A stretch of 64,000 nt of DNA from Rhizobium sp. BK399 (GCF_014194695.1 NZ_JACIAH010000001.1:248001-312000), one strand, 5' to 3'. Positions 8,825 to 18,056 are shown, numbered from the stretch's first letter. Numbers and translations: made by a program. Notes: a model not told the origin generated them from the sequence alone.

Positions 8825-9421
8825 ATGAAGATCCTTTGCGCACCGACGTCTCCCTATTCCAGCAAGGTACGCATGGCCGCGCGCTACTTGGAACTGGATG
8901 CGATCGAGATCCGCGTGGATACGAACGCCGGGCCTGCCGTTCTCGTCGACAACAATCCACTCGGCAAAATCCCGACATTGTTGACCGACGACGGGCTGTC
9001 GATCTTCGACAGCGTCGCTATCATGCACTATTTCGACCGATTGAAGGGCAAGAAGCTTTACCCATCCAAGAGGGGTAGGCGGACGGAGGTCGAAATTCTC
9101 GAATCCCTGTGTGACGGCATCTGCGATTGCCTGCTCGCCATCGTCTACGAGCGGCGCTTCCGCGACGAGGAAAAGGTGCACCAACCCTGGATCGATCGAC
9201 AGTGGAAGAAGGCTGTCTCCGGCTTGAACCATCTCAGCGTCCACCTGCCGAAAATAGGCAAGCGGCTGCACGGCGGGCACTTCGCGCTAGCAGCGACGTT
9301 GGGCTACCTGGACCTCCGTTTTCCGGGCCAGTGGGAGGCGGAGCACTCCGAACTCATCGGCTGGCGCCGGGAGTTTGAAAAGAAGTTTCCTGCCTACAGC
9401 CAACTGAAACCTCAGACCTGA
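8825..9421 (+). CDS. Glutathione S-transferase family protein
   Basis: The 198-residue protein has the GST layout: an N-terminal thioredoxin-like domain (MKILCAPTSPYSSKVRMAAR, with NPLGKIPTLLTDDGLSIFDSVAIMHYFD, residues about 1-75) and an all-helical C-terminal domain. The cis-proline (GKIPTL) and the Asp-Ser pair that holds the glutathione gamma-glutamyl group are present. Ser in PYSSK is the likely glutathione-contacting residue. The physiological substrate cannot be read from sequence. AGGGAAGAGCGACC precedes the ATG. Its 3' end overlaps the convergent LysR gene by 10 bp. Confidence 0.88.
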   Translation: MKILCAPTSPYSSKVRMAARYLELDAIEIRVDTNAGPAVLVDNNPLGKIPTLLTDDGLSIFDSVAIMHYFDRLKGKKLYPSKRGRRTEVEILESLCDGICDCLLAIVYERRFRDEEKVHQPWIDRQWKKAVSGLNHLSVHLPKIGKRLHGGHFALAATLGYLDLRFPGQWEAEHSELIGWRREFEKKFPAYSQLKPQT

Positions 9422-10317
9422 GGCGTTCCCTTGTCAGTCTTCACGAAATCGATGAAGGCCCGCAGCGCCGTCGGGAGTTGTCGACGGCTAGGATAGTAGA
9501 GGAAGAAGCCCGGATAGAAGGGACACCAGTCCTCCAGCACGCGGATCAGCCTGCCTTCTGTGATCGCGGCTTGCGCCTGCTCTTCGAAAAGGTATCCGAG
9601 ACCGCAGCCGCGCAGCACGGCATCATGGATAATGTCCTGGTCGCCCAATGTCAGCGGACCACGGACCTCGATCTCCAGTTCGATGCCGCCACGCTCGAAC
9701 TCCCATCGATAGAGAGCGCCGCCGGAGAAACGATAGCGCACGCATTCGTGGTCGCGCAGATCGTGCGGTGTCACCGGCCTGGTTCTGCCTTCGAAGTAAC
9801 TCGGCGCGGCGACGACCGCGAAGCGATGACGCGGGCCGATCGGCACCGCAATCATGTCGGCAGCGATGCTTTCGCCGAATCGAACGCCGGCATCGAAACC
9901 TGACGACACCATATCAACCAGTCCGTCATCGATGACGATCTCGACCTCGACGGAGGGATAAGCCTTCAAGAAACGGGCGACGATCGGCAGAAGCACGAGT
10001 TTCGTGGAGACGCGCGCCGCATTGATGCGGAGCTTCCCGTGCGGTTGGCCGCGAAAGCTATTGAGGTCGTCGAGGGCGGCATCAATGTCGAGGAAGGCCG
10101 GCCGGATCCGGTCGAACAATCGCTCGCCGGCCTCAGTCAGCGCCACGCCACGCGTTGTCCGGTTGACCAGACGCACCTCAAGTCGCTCTTCGATCGCCCG
10201 CAGCGCATGGCTTAAGGCGGAGGCCGTAACACCCAACTCGACCGATGCCCTCCGGAAGCTTCGGTGGTTGGCGATCGCCAGGAAGATCGCCAGATCGGTC
10301 GAGCGGACACGTTTCAT
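9412..10317 (-). CDS. LysR-family transcriptional regulator
   Basis: This 301-residue protein has an N-terminal winged helix-turn-helix (LAIFLAIANHRSFRRASVEL followed by GVTASALSHALRAIEERL, residues about 8-50) and a C-terminal periplasmic-binding-like effector domain. It belongs to the group whose members often regulate an adjacent divergent oxidoreductase. The gene is divergent from an SDR gene with a 113-bp gap, so autoregulation plus control of the SDR is the simplest inference. The inducer is not predictable. The 3' end overlaps the convergent GST gene slightly. Confidence 0.9.
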   Translation of the reverse strand: MKRVRSTDLAIFLAIANHRSFRRASVELGVTASALSHALRAIEERLEVRLVNRTTRGVALTEAGERLFDRIRPAFLDIDAALDDLNSFRGQPHGKLRINAARVSTKLVLLPIVARFLKAYPSVEVEIVIDDGLVDMVSSGFDAGVRFGESIAADMIAVPIGPRHRFAVVAAPSYFEGRTRPVTPHDLRDHECVRYRFSGGALYRWEFERGGIELEIEVRGPLTLGDQDIIHDAVLRGCGLGYLFEEQAQAAITEGRLIRVLEDWCPFYPGFFLYYPSRRQLPTALRAFIDFVKTDKGTPQV

Positions 10318-10430
10318 TGATGAATTTTTCTCAGTAACCTATGAACAACAACGTAAATTCTCTCACCTATGCCAATACGCTACCTTCACTCCGTAAGCAA
10401 ATCGCAGCGCAAAGGACAAAGGAGATCGTC
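10318..10430. promoter_or_regulatory. LysR/SDR divergent control region
   Basis: This is the gap between the divergent LysR and SDR starts. It is more AT-rich than its surroundings and holds GAATTT (10322-10327) and AAATTC (10355-10360) as a spaced inverted repeat, plus two CCTATG repeats. A LysR-type site is expected here, but I cannot single one out firmly. Confidence 0.3.
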
Positions 10431-11264
10431 ATGCGTGTTTGGTTCATCACAGGGGCTTCGCGTGGTTTTGGTGCCCTCATCGCCCAGGAAGCTCTCAATG
10501 CAGGTGACGCCGTCGTCGCGACGGCGCGCAACCCGAAGGGGCTGGAAGAGAAGTTCGGCAATCATCCCAATCTGCTCGCCGTGTCGCTCGACGTGACCGA
10601 CGAAGCTTCCGCGCACAAGGCAGCTGAAGCCGCCGTCAAGCGCTTCGGCCAGATCGACGTGCTGCTCAACAACGCCGGTTTCGGCCTGCTGGGTGCCGTG
10701 GAGGAGGCTACAACTGACGAGATCGAGAGGCTCTACGCCACAAACGTCTTCGGCTTGTTAAAGGTCACCCGTGCGGTCCTGCCACACATGCGTCGCCAGC
10801 GCTCGGGTCACGTTCTCAACATCTCGTCCATCGGCGGCTACGAGTCGCACGCCGGCTGGGGTATCTATTGCTCCACGAAGTTCGCGGTCGAAGGCATCAC
10901 CGAGGCGCTCGCTGCAGAAGTGGCACCGCTCGGAATCAAGGCGACGGTCGTCGAGCCCGGCTTCTTCCGCACCGACTTCCTGGACGAGAGCTCACTCGCC
11001 GTCAGCCCGAGCTCGATTGCCGACTACCAGGAGACGCCTGTCGGCGCGATGCGCGAATTCGCTGCCGGCCATAACCACCAGCAGCCCGGCGACCCCGCTC
11101 GGCTTGCCAAGGCGATGGTCACTCTGGCGCATTCGGACAATCCTCCACTGCGTATGCCCTTCGGCAGCGACACCGTGGCGGTCATCGAAGCGAAGAATGC
11201 CCACGTCGCCAAGGAACTCGCTGCATGGCGCGAGCTTGCGGTCTCGACCGACTTCCCCAAATAG
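10431..11264 (+). CDS. Short-chain dehydrogenase/reductase (SDR), LysR-linked
   Basis: This classical SDR oxidoreductase has 277 residues. The NAD(P)-binding TGASRGFG lies at residues 7-14, NNAGFGLLG follows near 80-88, and the catalytic Ser (ISSIGGY) and YCSTK tetrad come later. The last 70 residues are an extended substrate-binding region. Arg in GASRGFG favours NADP. The start at 10431 is preceded by AAAGGAGATCGTC, a strong ribosome-binding site. It is probably controlled by the divergent LysR regulator. A bidirectional terminator follows at about 11285-11314. The substrate is unknown. Confidence 0.88.
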   Translation: MRVWFITGASRGFGALIAQEALNAGDAVVATARNPKGLEEKFGNHPNLLAVSLDVTDEASAHKAAEAAVKRFGQIDVLLNNAGFGLLGAVEEATTDEIERLYATNVFGLLKVTRAVLPHMRRQRSGHVLNISSIGGYESHAGWGIYCSTKFAVEGITEALAAEVAPLGIKATVVEPGFFRTDFLDESSLAVSPSSIADYQETPVGAMREFAAGHNHQQPGDPARLAKAMVTLAHSDNPPLRMPFGSDTVAVIEAKNAHVAKELAAWRELAVSTDFPK

Positions 11265-11284
11265 GCCGCGGCTAATCGCACAAA

Positions 11285-11314
11285 CAAAAAGGCCGGGCTG
11301 GAGCCCGGCTTTTC
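11285..11314. terminator. Bidirectional rho-independent terminator
   Basis: GCCGGGCT and AGCCCGGC form an 8-bp stem with a 2-nt centre at 11292-11309. It is flanked by AAAAA on the left and TTTTC on the right. It can therefore stop both the SDR transcript and the convergent outer-membrane protein transcript. Confidence 0.85.
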
Positions 11315-11328
11315 TGTATTCGTTCGGC

Positions 11329-11961
11329 TTAGAACTTGACGCCGATACCGACCTTGACGCTGTGCTCGTCGTAGCCGCGCGAAATGTTTGCGCCGCCGAC
11401 ATGGAAATCGCTGTCGGCGTAATTGGTGTAGCGGTACTCGACACGCGCCGTGATGTTGTTGGTCACGAAGGTTTCGGCACCCGCACCAACCGTGTAGCCA
11501 AACGAGCTGTCGGTGTCAGAGCCGGCAGCATTGCTGAACTTGTTCTTGGTGGCGGCAAGACCAGCCGTACCATACAGCAGGAACGGGTTCAGATCGTAAC
11601 CGACGCGACCGCGGATCGAGCCGTTGACTTCGTTCTTGCCTTCGCCGCCGCCAGCAGCGCCGTCAGCGCCGGAATAGCCGATGTCGGCTTCCGCACCGTA
11701 AACGATCTGGCCAGCCTGCCAGTTGTAACCGGAATAAATCTGACCGCCGAGAGCACGAGCGTTGTACTTGTCGCCAAAGCCGCCTAGGTTGTAGGTGCCG
11801 GCACCGCCGAGGTAAAAGCCCTGCCAGCTCGCCGCGGGAGCCGGCTCATTCTGTGCAACCGGAGCTTCCGGGATCTGATCAACGGCATCGGCTGCATATG
11901 CGGCGGAAAACCCACCAAGGGCAACGGTCGAAACCAACAGACTAGCAATAAACGTACGCAT
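11329..11961 (-). CDS. Omp25/RopB-like outer-membrane beta-barrel protein
   Basis: The 210-residue protein has a signal peptide (MRTFIASLLVSTVALGGFSAAYA, probable cleavage after AYA). An eight-strand porin-like barrel of the OmpA/Omp25/RopB type follows: WQGFYLGGAGTYNLGG, GYNWQAGQIVYGAEADIGYSG, GRVGYDLNPFLLYGTAGLA, ARVEYRYTNYADSDF, ending in a terminal phenylalanine (VKVGIGVKF), a usual BAM recognition end. Such proteins are abundant surface proteins in Rhizobiales. It is a single gene with its own terminator, and a long 5' region of about 355 bp that carries possible CtrA boxes. Confidence 0.88.
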   Translation of the reverse strand: MRTFIASLLVSTVALGGFSAAYAADAVDQIPEAPVAQNEPAPAASWQGFYLGGAGTYNLGGFGDKYNARALGGQIYSGYNWQAGQIVYGAEADIGYSGADGAAGGGEGKNEVNGSIRGRVGYDLNPFLLYGTAGLAATKNKFSNAAGSDTDSSFGYTVGAGAETFVTNNITARVEYRYTNYADSDFHVGGANISRGYDEHSVKVGIGVKF

Positions 11962-12316
11962 ACTCTTCTCCTTTCAGCCCGCGTCCTTCGTCAACTATCC
12001 TACAGCGAAGCATTCGCGGGTTATTACAAATGTCCCTTGCGGTTCGGAAGGGAAATTGATGCCCAATTGAGGATTTGAAAGAGCCGAATTGTGATTTGAT
12101 TGCGGCGTGCGGGTGGCTAAAATTCGATGTTGCTTTGCCGCAACAGAATATTTGTTAACCATAACGAATGGTTAAATCATGAATACTTATTTTAATGAAT
12201 TATATTCTTCAATAGTACACCTAGTAGTTCCGACGACATCGCAATGAAAACGGCTATTTATCTCACCTTCTCCCACGCCTATATAAGCAGCGAACAGAGT
12301 TTCGCGGCGAAAAGGC
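11962..12316. other. AT-rich 355-bp intergenic region between the omp and SDR genes
   Basis: No gene was found here. The stretch is clearly AT-rich compared with its surroundings, especially 12100-12300. It should hold the promoter of the Omp25-like gene on the minus strand and that of the SDR-uvrC operon on the plus strand. It contains the TTAACCAT inverted repeat at 12155-12175. No coding signal or terminator was seen. Confidence 0.6.
12155..12175. promoter_or_regulatory. Inverted TTAACCAT repeat, candidate CtrA-type site
   Basis: TTAACCAT at 12155-12162 and ATGGTTAA at 12168-12175 form a perfect 8-bp inverted repeat around AACGA. TTAACCAT matches, from memory, the half-site reported for the cell-cycle regulator CtrA in Sinorhizobium. 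Position between two divergent genes suggests a regulatory role. Confidence 0.45.
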
Positions 12317-13090
12317 ATGATTTTGAACGGGAAAAGACTTCGCACAGCACTCGTGACCGGGGCGGCCAAAAGAATAGGCAGGGCAATCGTCGAGGATTTG
12401 GCTGCGGATGGCTTCGCAGTCGCGATTCATGCCAGCCGTTCGATTGAGGAGGCCGAGAATTTCGCGGCGGAATTGCGGCAAAGAGGCGCCAAGGCAGTCG
12501 CCGTTCGGGCTAACCTGCAGAAAATCGATGAGACCAGCGACCTGGTAAAAAAGGCGTCGGACGCGATCGGACCACTCGATCTACTTGTCAACAACGCCTC
12601 GGTTTTCCACGAGGATTCCGTCCGCCATATCAATGCCGAGGCATGGGACGAACATTTCGCCGTCCATGTCCGCGCGCCCTCGATTCTGTCGGCCGGCTTC
12701 GCCGCGCAACTGCCGGACGGGACGGACGGACTCGTCGTCAACATCATCGACCAGCGTGTCTGGGCGCTGCGGCCGAGCTTCTATTCCTATACGCTGTCGA
12801 AGTCCGCCTTGTGGACCGCGACGCAGACCATGGCGCAGGCGCTGGCGCCACGCATCCGCGTCAACGCCGTCGGCCCCGGCCCCTCGATGCCGAGTGAACG
12901 GCAGTCGCAAGAAGACTTCCAAGCGCAGGTTTCAGCGCTTATCCTCAAGCGAGGGCCGCAGCTTGAGGAATTCGGCAAAACGATTCGCTTCCTCTACGAA
13001 ACGCCCTCGATCACCGGCCAGATGATTGCCCTCGACGGCGGCCAGCACCTCGCTTGGCAGACGCCCGATGTGGCGGAGATTACGGAATGA
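12317..13090 (+). CDS. SDR oxidoreductase, pteridine-reductase/FolM-like
   Basis: This 257-residue SDR has TGAAKRIGR near residues 14-22, the nucleotide-binding variant typical of pteridine reductases. The usual catalytic Ser is replaced: NIIDQRVW followed by YSYTLSK gives an Asp-Tyr-Lys arrangement like that of PTR1/FolM. A dihydromonapterin- or dihydrobiopterin-type reductase is therefore likely, but this is inference. Its stop overlaps the uvrC start (ATGA, 13087-13090), and moaD and moaE lie downstream, so a pterin theme is possible. ATG at 12317 was used; no strong ribosome-binding site is evident. Confidence 0.85.
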   Translation: MILNGKRLRTALVTGAAKRIGRAIVEDLAADGFAVAIHASRSIEEAENFAAELRQRGAKAVAVRANLQKIDETSDLVKKASDAIGPLDLLVNNASVFHEDSVRHINAEAWDEHFAVHVRAPSILSAGFAAQLPDGTDGLVVNIIDQRVWALRPSFYSYTLSKSALWTATQTMAQALAPRIRVNAVGPGPSMPSERQSQEDFQAQVSALILKRGPQLEEFGKTIRFLYETPSITGQMIALDGGQHLAWQTPDVAEITE

Positions 13091-15123
13091 ATTCAAGAAA
13101 GCTGCCGGATGGCGGCGTTCTTTACGACGAGACTGATGCAGACGACGATATCGAAGTGGAGAGCGACGCCTCCACGGCGGCGCCGGCGGCTGCAATCGAT
13201 TGGAACGAAGGCGGGACCAACGAGACCGGCCTTGTTGGCGCGGATCTTATCGCGGAGTTCGTCAAGCGACTGCCGAACAGCCCCGGCGTCTACCGCATGT
13301 TCAACGAGGCCGGCGACGTTCTCTACGTCGGCAAGGCACGCAGCCTGAAGAAGCGCGTCGGCAACTACGCGGTTGGCCGGGTGCACTCCAACCGTATCGC
13401 GCAGATGGTGCGACTGACGGCGAACATGGAGTTCGTGACGACTCGCACGGAAACCGAAGCGCTGTTGCTGGAAGCGAATCTCATCAAGCGCTTGCGCCCG
13501 CGCTTTAATGTGCTGCTGCGCGACGACAAGTCGTTTCCCTATATCCTGATAAGCGGCGACCACCGCGCTCCTGCGATCCTCAAACATCGCGGCGCCCGCG
13601 CCCGCAAGGGCGACTATTTCGGCCCGTTCGCCTCAGCCGGTGCCGTCGGCCGGACGATCAACTCGCTGCAGCGCGCCTTCCTCATCCGTACCTGCACCGA
13701 CAGCGTGTTCGAGACGCGCACCCGTCCCTGTCTGCTCTATCAGATCAAGCGCTGTTCCGGCCCCTGCACGCACGAGATCAGCGACGAGGGCTATGCCGAA
13801 CTCGTCCAGGAGGCGAAGGACTTCCTTTCCGGCAAGAGCCAGAAGGTCAAGGAACACATCGCCGAGGCGATGAACCTCGCGGCCGAAGATCTCGATTTCG
13901 AGCGTGCTGCCGTCTATCGCGACCGCTTGGCCTCGCTCTCGCATGTGTCCAGTCACCAGGGCATCAATCCCGCGGGCGTGGAGGAGGCTGATGTCTTCGC
14001 AATCCACCACGAAGGCGGCATTTCCTGCATTCAGGTGTTCTTCTTCCGCACCGGACAGAACTGGGGCAACCGCGCCTACTTCCCAAAGGCCGACCCGCAG
14101 CTCTCGGCTGCCGAGGTGTTGAACGCCTTCCTCGCGCAGTTTTACGACGACAAGCCGGTGCCGAAGCAGATCCTGCTGTCGGAGACGGTCGAAGAACTGG
14201 AACTGCTCGCTGCCGCACTCGGCGAGAAGACCGGGCATAAGGTCTCCATCCTCGTGCCGCAGCGCGGCGAGAAGCGGGATCTGGTCGAGCATGTGATTGC
14301 CAATGCGCGCGAAGCGCATGGCCGGAAGCTTGCGGAAACGGCGTCGCAGTCGCGGCTGCTCGAAGGTTTCAAGGAGACCTTCAAGCTTGGCTATGTGCCG
14401 CAACGCGTCGAGATCTACGACAACTCGCACATCATGGGCACGAACGCGGTCGGCGGCATGGTGGTCGCAGGGCCGGAAGGCTTCGTGAAGAGCCAGTACC
14501 GGAAGTTCAACATCAAATCGACCGACATCACGCCGGGCGACGACTTCGGCATGATGCGCGAGGTGATGACCCGCCGCTTCTCCCGCCTACTCAAGGAAGA
14601 AGGTCTGCCCGACCGCAGCCAACCGGCATCGCCGACAGATGCGGCCGACATGCCCTTCCCCGCCTGGCCCGATGTGATCCTGATCGACGGCGGCCAGGGA
14701 CAGATGACAGCCGTGCGTGGGATCCTCGAGGAATTGGGAATCACTGATAGCGTCATTGCCATTGGGGTTGCCAAGGGCGTCGACCGCGACGCCGGGCGCG
14801 AGCGTTTCTTCCCGCAAGGACGCGAGAGTTTCACCCTGCCGCCGCGCGATCCGGTCCTCTACTTTATCCAGCGCATGCGCGACGAAGCGCACCGCTTCGC
14901 CATCGGCTCGCATCGCGCCCGGCGCAAAAAGGAGATGGTCAAGAACCCACTCGACGAGATCGGCGGCATCGGGCCATCCCGCAAGCGCGCCTTGCTGCAG
15001 CATTTCGGAACCGCGAAGGCTGTCTCCCGTGCCGCGCTCTCCGACCTGATGGCGGTCGAAGGGATTTCGGAGACTGTCGCCAAGCAGGTTTACAATCATT
15101 TTCACGACGACGCCGCGAAATAG
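13087..15123 (+). CDS. uvrC: Excinuclease ABC subunit C
   Basis: UvrC makes the two incisions of nucleotide-excision repair after UvrAB finds the lesion. The 678-residue protein has an N-terminal GIY-YIG nuclease domain ([20 protein letters not shown]), a Cys-containing region ([15 protein letters not shown]), a UVR domain ([20 protein letters not shown]), an RNase H-like C-terminal nuclease domain ([18 protein letters not shown]) and helix-hairpin-helix motifs ([17 protein letters not shown]). An acidic N-terminal extension of about 60 residues precedes the first domain. It starts inside the end of the SDR gene, which suggests coupling. Confidence 0.97.
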   Translation: MNSRKLPDGGVLYDETDADDDIEVESDASTAAPAAAIDWNEGGTNETGLVGADLIAEFVKRLPNSPGVYRMFNEAGDVLYVGKARSLKKRVGNYAVGRVHSNRIAQMVRLTANMEFVTTRTETEALLLEANLIKRLRPRFNVLLRDDKSFPYILISGDHRAPAILKHRGARARKGDYFGPFASAGAVGRTINSLQRAFLIRTCTDSVFETRTRPCLLYQIKRCSGPCTHEISDEGYAELVQEAKDFLSGKSQKVKEHIAEAMNLAAEDLDFERAAVYRDRLASLSHVSSHQGINPAGVEEADVFAIHHEGGISCIQVFFFRTGQNWGNRAYFPKADPQLSAAEVLNAFLAQFYDDKPVPKQILLSETVEELELLAAALGEKTGHKVSILVPQRGEKRDLVEHVIANAREAHGRKLAETASQSRLLEGFKETFKLGYVPQRVEIYDNSHIMGTNAVGGMVVAGPEGFVKSQYRKFNIKSTDITPGDDFGMMREVMTRRFSRLLKEEGLPDRSQPASPTDAADMPFPAWPDVILIDGGQGQMTAVRGILEELGITDSVIAIGVAKGVDRDAGRERFFPQGRESFTLPPRDPVLYFIQRMRDEAHRFAIGSHRARRKKEMVKNPLDEIGGIGPSRKRALLQHFGTAKAVSRAALSDLMAVEGISETVAKQVYNHFHDDAAK

Positions 15124-15233
15124 GTGGCGCCAGTCGCAAATTCCACGCAAAGGCAGCGGAAAAATAGAAAGAATGTTGACGCTTTACGGTCAAAGCCGTC
15201 ATCTACGGGCACATCACTTCAGAGACATGTTTC

Positions 15234-15824
15234 ATGGCATCGCGCGCATATAATATTCCGAACCTGCTGACATACGGCCGCATTCTGGCAGTGCCGCTGA
15301 TCGTGCTGTGCTTTTTCCTCGAAGGAAAGCTGGCGATCAGCAACACGGCACGATGGGTGGCGCTGTGGATCTTCGTCATCGCGTCGCTCACCGACTTTCT
15401 CGACGGCTACCTCGCCCGGATCTGGAACCAGACGTCGAACATCGGCCGGATGCTTGACCCGATCGCCGACAAGCTGCTGGTCGCGTCCATTCTGCTGCTG
15501 GTCGCCGCTGACCAGACGATTGCCGGCTGGTCGATCTGGGCGGCGATCACCATTCTTTGCCGGGAGATTCTAGTCTCCGGTTTGCGCGAATATCTGGCCG
15601 CCTTGAAGGTCAGCGTGCCTGTCACCCGCATTGCCAAGTGGAAGACGACCGTACAACTCGTCGCGATTGCGTTCCTGCTTGCCGGCCCTGCAGGTGACGA
15701 GATCTTCCCTTACACGACGAAGACAGGCATCGCACTTCTCTGGATCGCGGCACTGCTGACAATCTACACCGGCTATGACTATTTCCGTGCCGGTCTGAAG
15801 CACATCGTGGATGACGAAGAATGA
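15234..15824 (+). CDS. pgsA: CDP-diacylglycerol-glycerol-3-phosphate 3-phosphatidyltransferase
   Basis: PgsA makes phosphatidylglycerophosphate, the first committed step of phosphatidylglycerol and cardiolipin synthesis, in the inner membrane. The 196-residue protein opens with NIPNLLTYGRI. It has the CDP-alcohol phosphotransferase motif DFLDGYLAR...GRMLDPIADK at residues 54-80 with all four aspartates. Several membrane helices follow. The gap to uvrC is 110 bp. The stop overlaps the moaD start by 4 bp. Confidence 0.95.
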   Translation: MASRAYNIPNLLTYGRILAVPLIVLCFFLEGKLAISNTARWVALWIFVIASLTDFLDGYLARIWNQTSNIGRMLDPIADKLLVASILLLVAADQTIAGWSIWAAITILCREILVSGLREYLAALKVSVPVTRIAKWKTTVQLVAIAFLLAGPAGDEIFPYTTKTGIALLWIAALLTIYTGYDYFRAGLKHIVDDEE

Positions 15825-16075
15825 CAAAGCTCGTCTATTTCGCCTGGGTGCGCGAACGGATCGGCAAGGCCGAAGAGGAAATGGTCCTGCCGTCTTCCGT
15901 CGTTACCGTTGCCGATCTTCTGAATCATTTGAAGACGATGGGCGAAGAATATGAGACCGCGCTTCAGTTTCCCGACGTGATCCGGGTCGCAATCGACCAG
16001 GAGCACGTCGAGCACGACGAGCCGATCGGAAATCCCAGGGAGATCGGCATTTTCCCGCCGATGACCGGAGGCTGA
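15821..16075 (+). CDS. moaD: Molybdopterin synthase small subunit (sulfur carrier)
   Basis: MoaD is a ubiquitin-like sulfur carrier of 84 residues. It ends in GIFPPMTGG, whose C-terminal Gly-Gly is thiocarboxylated to supply sulfur to precursor Z. The start overlaps pgsA by 4 bp, and moaE begins directly after it, so both synthase subunits come from one transcript. The N-terminal VYFAWVRERIG matches rhizobial MoaD. Confidence 0.93.
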   Translation: MTKLVYFAWVRERIGKAEEEMVLPSSVVTVADLLNHLKTMGEEYETALQFPDVIRVAIDQEHVEHDEPIGNPREIGIFPPMTGG

Positions 16076-16076
16076 C

Positions 16077-16544
16077 GTGACCAGCAAGGTCGAGCCGGAT
16101 ATTCGCGTCCAGCGCGAGGATTTCGACCTTCAAGCGGAAGTCGATCGGCTTGGCAGGCGAAACGGCGGCATCGGCGCGATCGTCACATTCTCGGGCTTGT
16201 GCCGTGACGAAGGCGGCAGGCTCGCGGCGCTCGAACTCGAGCATTATCCCGGTATGGCCGAGGCGGAAATGAGCCGGATTGGCAGCCTTGCGATCGAACG
16301 CTTCGGGCTTATGGGCCTGACGGCCATCCATCGCTACGGCAAGATCGCCGCGCGCGAGAATATCGTCCTTGTCATCGCCGCGGCGCCCCATCGCCAAGCC
16401 GCATTCGACGGCGCGAACTTCGTGATGGACTATCTGAAGACGGCCGCTCCCTTCTGGAAGAAGGAACACGGCAAGGATGGCTCCACCGGCGAATGGGTCA
16501 CGGCCAAGGACGCGGATGACGCGGCCCGCGACAAGTGGAAATAG
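16077..16544 (+). CDS. moaE: Molybdopterin synthase catalytic subunit
   Basis: MoaE binds precursor Z and inserts two sulfurs donated by MoaD to form molybdopterin. The 155-residue protein has GAIVTFSGLCRDEGG near the N-terminal third and YGKIAARENIVLV, followed by the conserved lysines and tryptophan of YLKTAAPFWKKEHGKDG. It starts at GTG (16077) one base after the moaD stop, with GGAGGC upstream inside moaD. The downstream permease gene is convergent, with zero intergenic space. Confidence 0.93.
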   Translation: MTSKVEPDIRVQREDFDLQAEVDRLGRRNGGIGAIVTFSGLCRDEGGRLAALELEHYPGMAEAEMSRIGSLAIERFGLMGLTAIHRYGKIAARENIVLVIAAAPHRQAAFDGANFVMDYLKTAAPFWKKEHGKDGSTGEWVTAKDADDAARDKWK

Positions 16545-17441
16545 TCAGGGTATTACCCTCTCCCTCCTGCTGAGGACCAACAGGAGCACGAGCAGCGAGA
16601 ACACCACAAGGTCACGCCAGAGATAGGGGCCGTAGGCGCTCCACATCGTTTCCGCTACACCGAGACCGGCTGCACCGCCAGCCGACTTCAAAGGGTCCGA
16701 ATAACCTCCAACCGCGGCGACCATCAAAACCTTGAGGCCGAACATTAGGCCGGCGCCGAAATCCATCGTGCCGTAGTAGAAGGTGGCGAGGATGCCGCAT
16801 ACGGTAGCAATCAGGCCTGCCGCCGCATAAGCGACGAGGAAGACGCGGTCGGCGCTCGTCCCGCACAGTTCTGCCGCAAGAGGATCGTCGGTCACGGCGC
16901 GCCAGAGGCGCCCCCACGACGTGCCTCTCATGACGGCAACGCCGAGCGCGACCATGGCGCACATCAATCCGGTATTGATCAGCTGTATCTCGGTCAGCGT
17001 CACCTTGAACGCCCCGTCACTCCAGAAGACGACAACGCTGTTCAGGAACGGCGAAAGCCATATGCTCTTGGTGTCGGATGCGAACCTCGCCGTTTCCATC
17101 AGCACGATGGTAATGCCGAGGGCAGCGACGATCACCGTGTTCGATGACTGGCGCACTAGGGGCAGCATGATGGAGCGCCCAATCCAGACCGCCGCCAGCA
17201 TAGAATAGACCGTCGAGAACAAGGCGCCCAGCACCAGTGCAGCCGGGAGGATCAGAAACAGCCTGTTGTAGCCGATGTCGGTGAAAAGCAGCAGAATCTG
17301 GCCCGAAAACGCGAAGATCGCCCCATAGGTAATATCGGCACGCTTGGTGACCCCGAAGGCAACGGCGTAGCCAAAGGCAAGCGCAGCATAGAGCGCAGCC
17401 AGCGGTACCGCGTTCGCCAATTGCTGAAGCAGATAGGCCAT
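16545..17441 (-). CDS. Orphan branched-chain amino-acid-type ABC permease (LivH-like)
   Basis: This 298-residue membrane protein matches the LivH family of ABC permeases. It has about eight hydrophobic segments and the ATPase-contacting region GRLWRAVTDDPLAAELCGTSADRV. No LivM, LivF, LivG or binding protein lies near, so it is an orphan component in this window. The start at 17441 follows CAGGAGTTTTT; the longer frame from 17585 would overlap the divergent regulator. It shares an AT-rich 63-bp promoter region with that regulator, which suggests it is the regulated gene. Confidence 0.85.
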   Translation of the reverse strand: MAYLLQQLANAVPLAALYAALAFGYAVAFGVTKRADITYGAIFAFSGQILLLFTDIGYNRLFLILPAALVLGALFSTVYSMLAAVWIGRSIMLPLVRQSSNTVIVAALGITIVLMETARFASDTKSIWLSPFLNSVVVFWSDGAFKVTLTEIQLINTGLMCAMVALGVAVMRGTSWGRLWRAVTDDPLAAELCGTSADRVFLVAYAAAGLIATVCGILATFYYGTMDFGAGLMFGLKVLMVAAVGGYSDPLKSAGGAAGLGVAETMWSAYGPYLWRDLVVFSLLVLLLVLSRRERVIP

Positions 17442-17465
17442 GAAAAACTCCTGATTGTCGAAATA

Positions 17466-17495
17466 ATAACTAGCAAAACATATTTTACCAGTTAT
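17466..17495. promoter_or_regulatory. Candidate operator between the orphan permease and CGNR gene
   Basis: ATAACTAGCAAAA (17466-17478) and TTTTACCAGTTAT (17483-17495) form an inverted repeat matching at 11 of 13 positions, with the 4-nt centre CATA. It lies in the only AT-rich stretch here, within 25-40 bp of both starts. It is a likely binding site for the adjacent regulator. Confidence 0.5.
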
Positions 17496-17504
17496 ATTTT
17501 CATT

Positions 17505-18056
17505 ATGAGCTTTACCTGGACCCCACACCGCTTTTCCGGAGGCGCATTGGCGCTGGATGTCGCCAACAGCGTTGTGCTTCGGCATGACGAGACGCGACGG
17601 ATCGACCGTTTCGAAGCATCAGCCCAGCTGGAAGCCTTTCCGCAGGCTGCGGCCGAGTTCTGTGCGGAGCGGGCGCTCTTCGGTGAGATGGTTGGTCCGG
17701 CACCACAGAACAGGCGAAACTTCCTGGCGTTGCGCGAGGCGACGGACCGCTACTTCCGGGCCCGTGTTTCAGGCGAAGGCAATGACCGACTGCTTGCCGA
17801 TCTTCTGGAGGCGCTGGCGCGCACCTTGCGTGGCGCCAACGAAGCAAACGGCCTCGACGCGGCAACCGCGCATTCGGTGTTGCGGCTGATCGCCATGCCG
17901 GATCCAGAGCGCATGAAGATCTGCCGCAATTGCGGCTGGCTCTTCATCGACCGCAGCAAGAACAGGAGCCGCGCCTGGTGCGACATGGCGGTGTGCGGCA
18001 ATCGCGCCAAGGCGAGCCGCCACTATCGCCGGAGGAAAGAGGAGGAAGCGCCATGA
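17505..18056 (+). CDS. CGNR zinc-finger, ABATE-type transcriptional regulator
   Basis: This 183-residue protein has an N-terminal ABATE-type region (FSGGALALDVANSVVLRHDETRRID) and a C-terminal CGNR zinc finger: MKICRNCGWLFIDRSKNRSR with WCDMAVCGNRAKASRHYRRRK. The four Cys ligands (CRNC and WCDMAVC) and the basic tail suggest DNA binding. The family is poorly studied. The start at 17505 (MSFTWTPHRFSGG) places it just after the inverted repeat. It is divergent from the orphan permease and overlaps the next gene by 4 bp (ATGA, 18053-18056). Confidence 0.85.
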   Translation: MSFTWTPHRFSGGALALDVANSVVLRHDETRRIDRFEASAQLEAFPQAAAEFCAERALFGEMVGPAPQNRRNFLALREATDRYFRARVSGEGNDRLLADLLEALARTLRGANEANGLDAATAHSVLRLIAMPDPERMKICRNCGWLFIDRSKNRSRAWCDMAVCGNRAKASRHYRRRKEEEAP

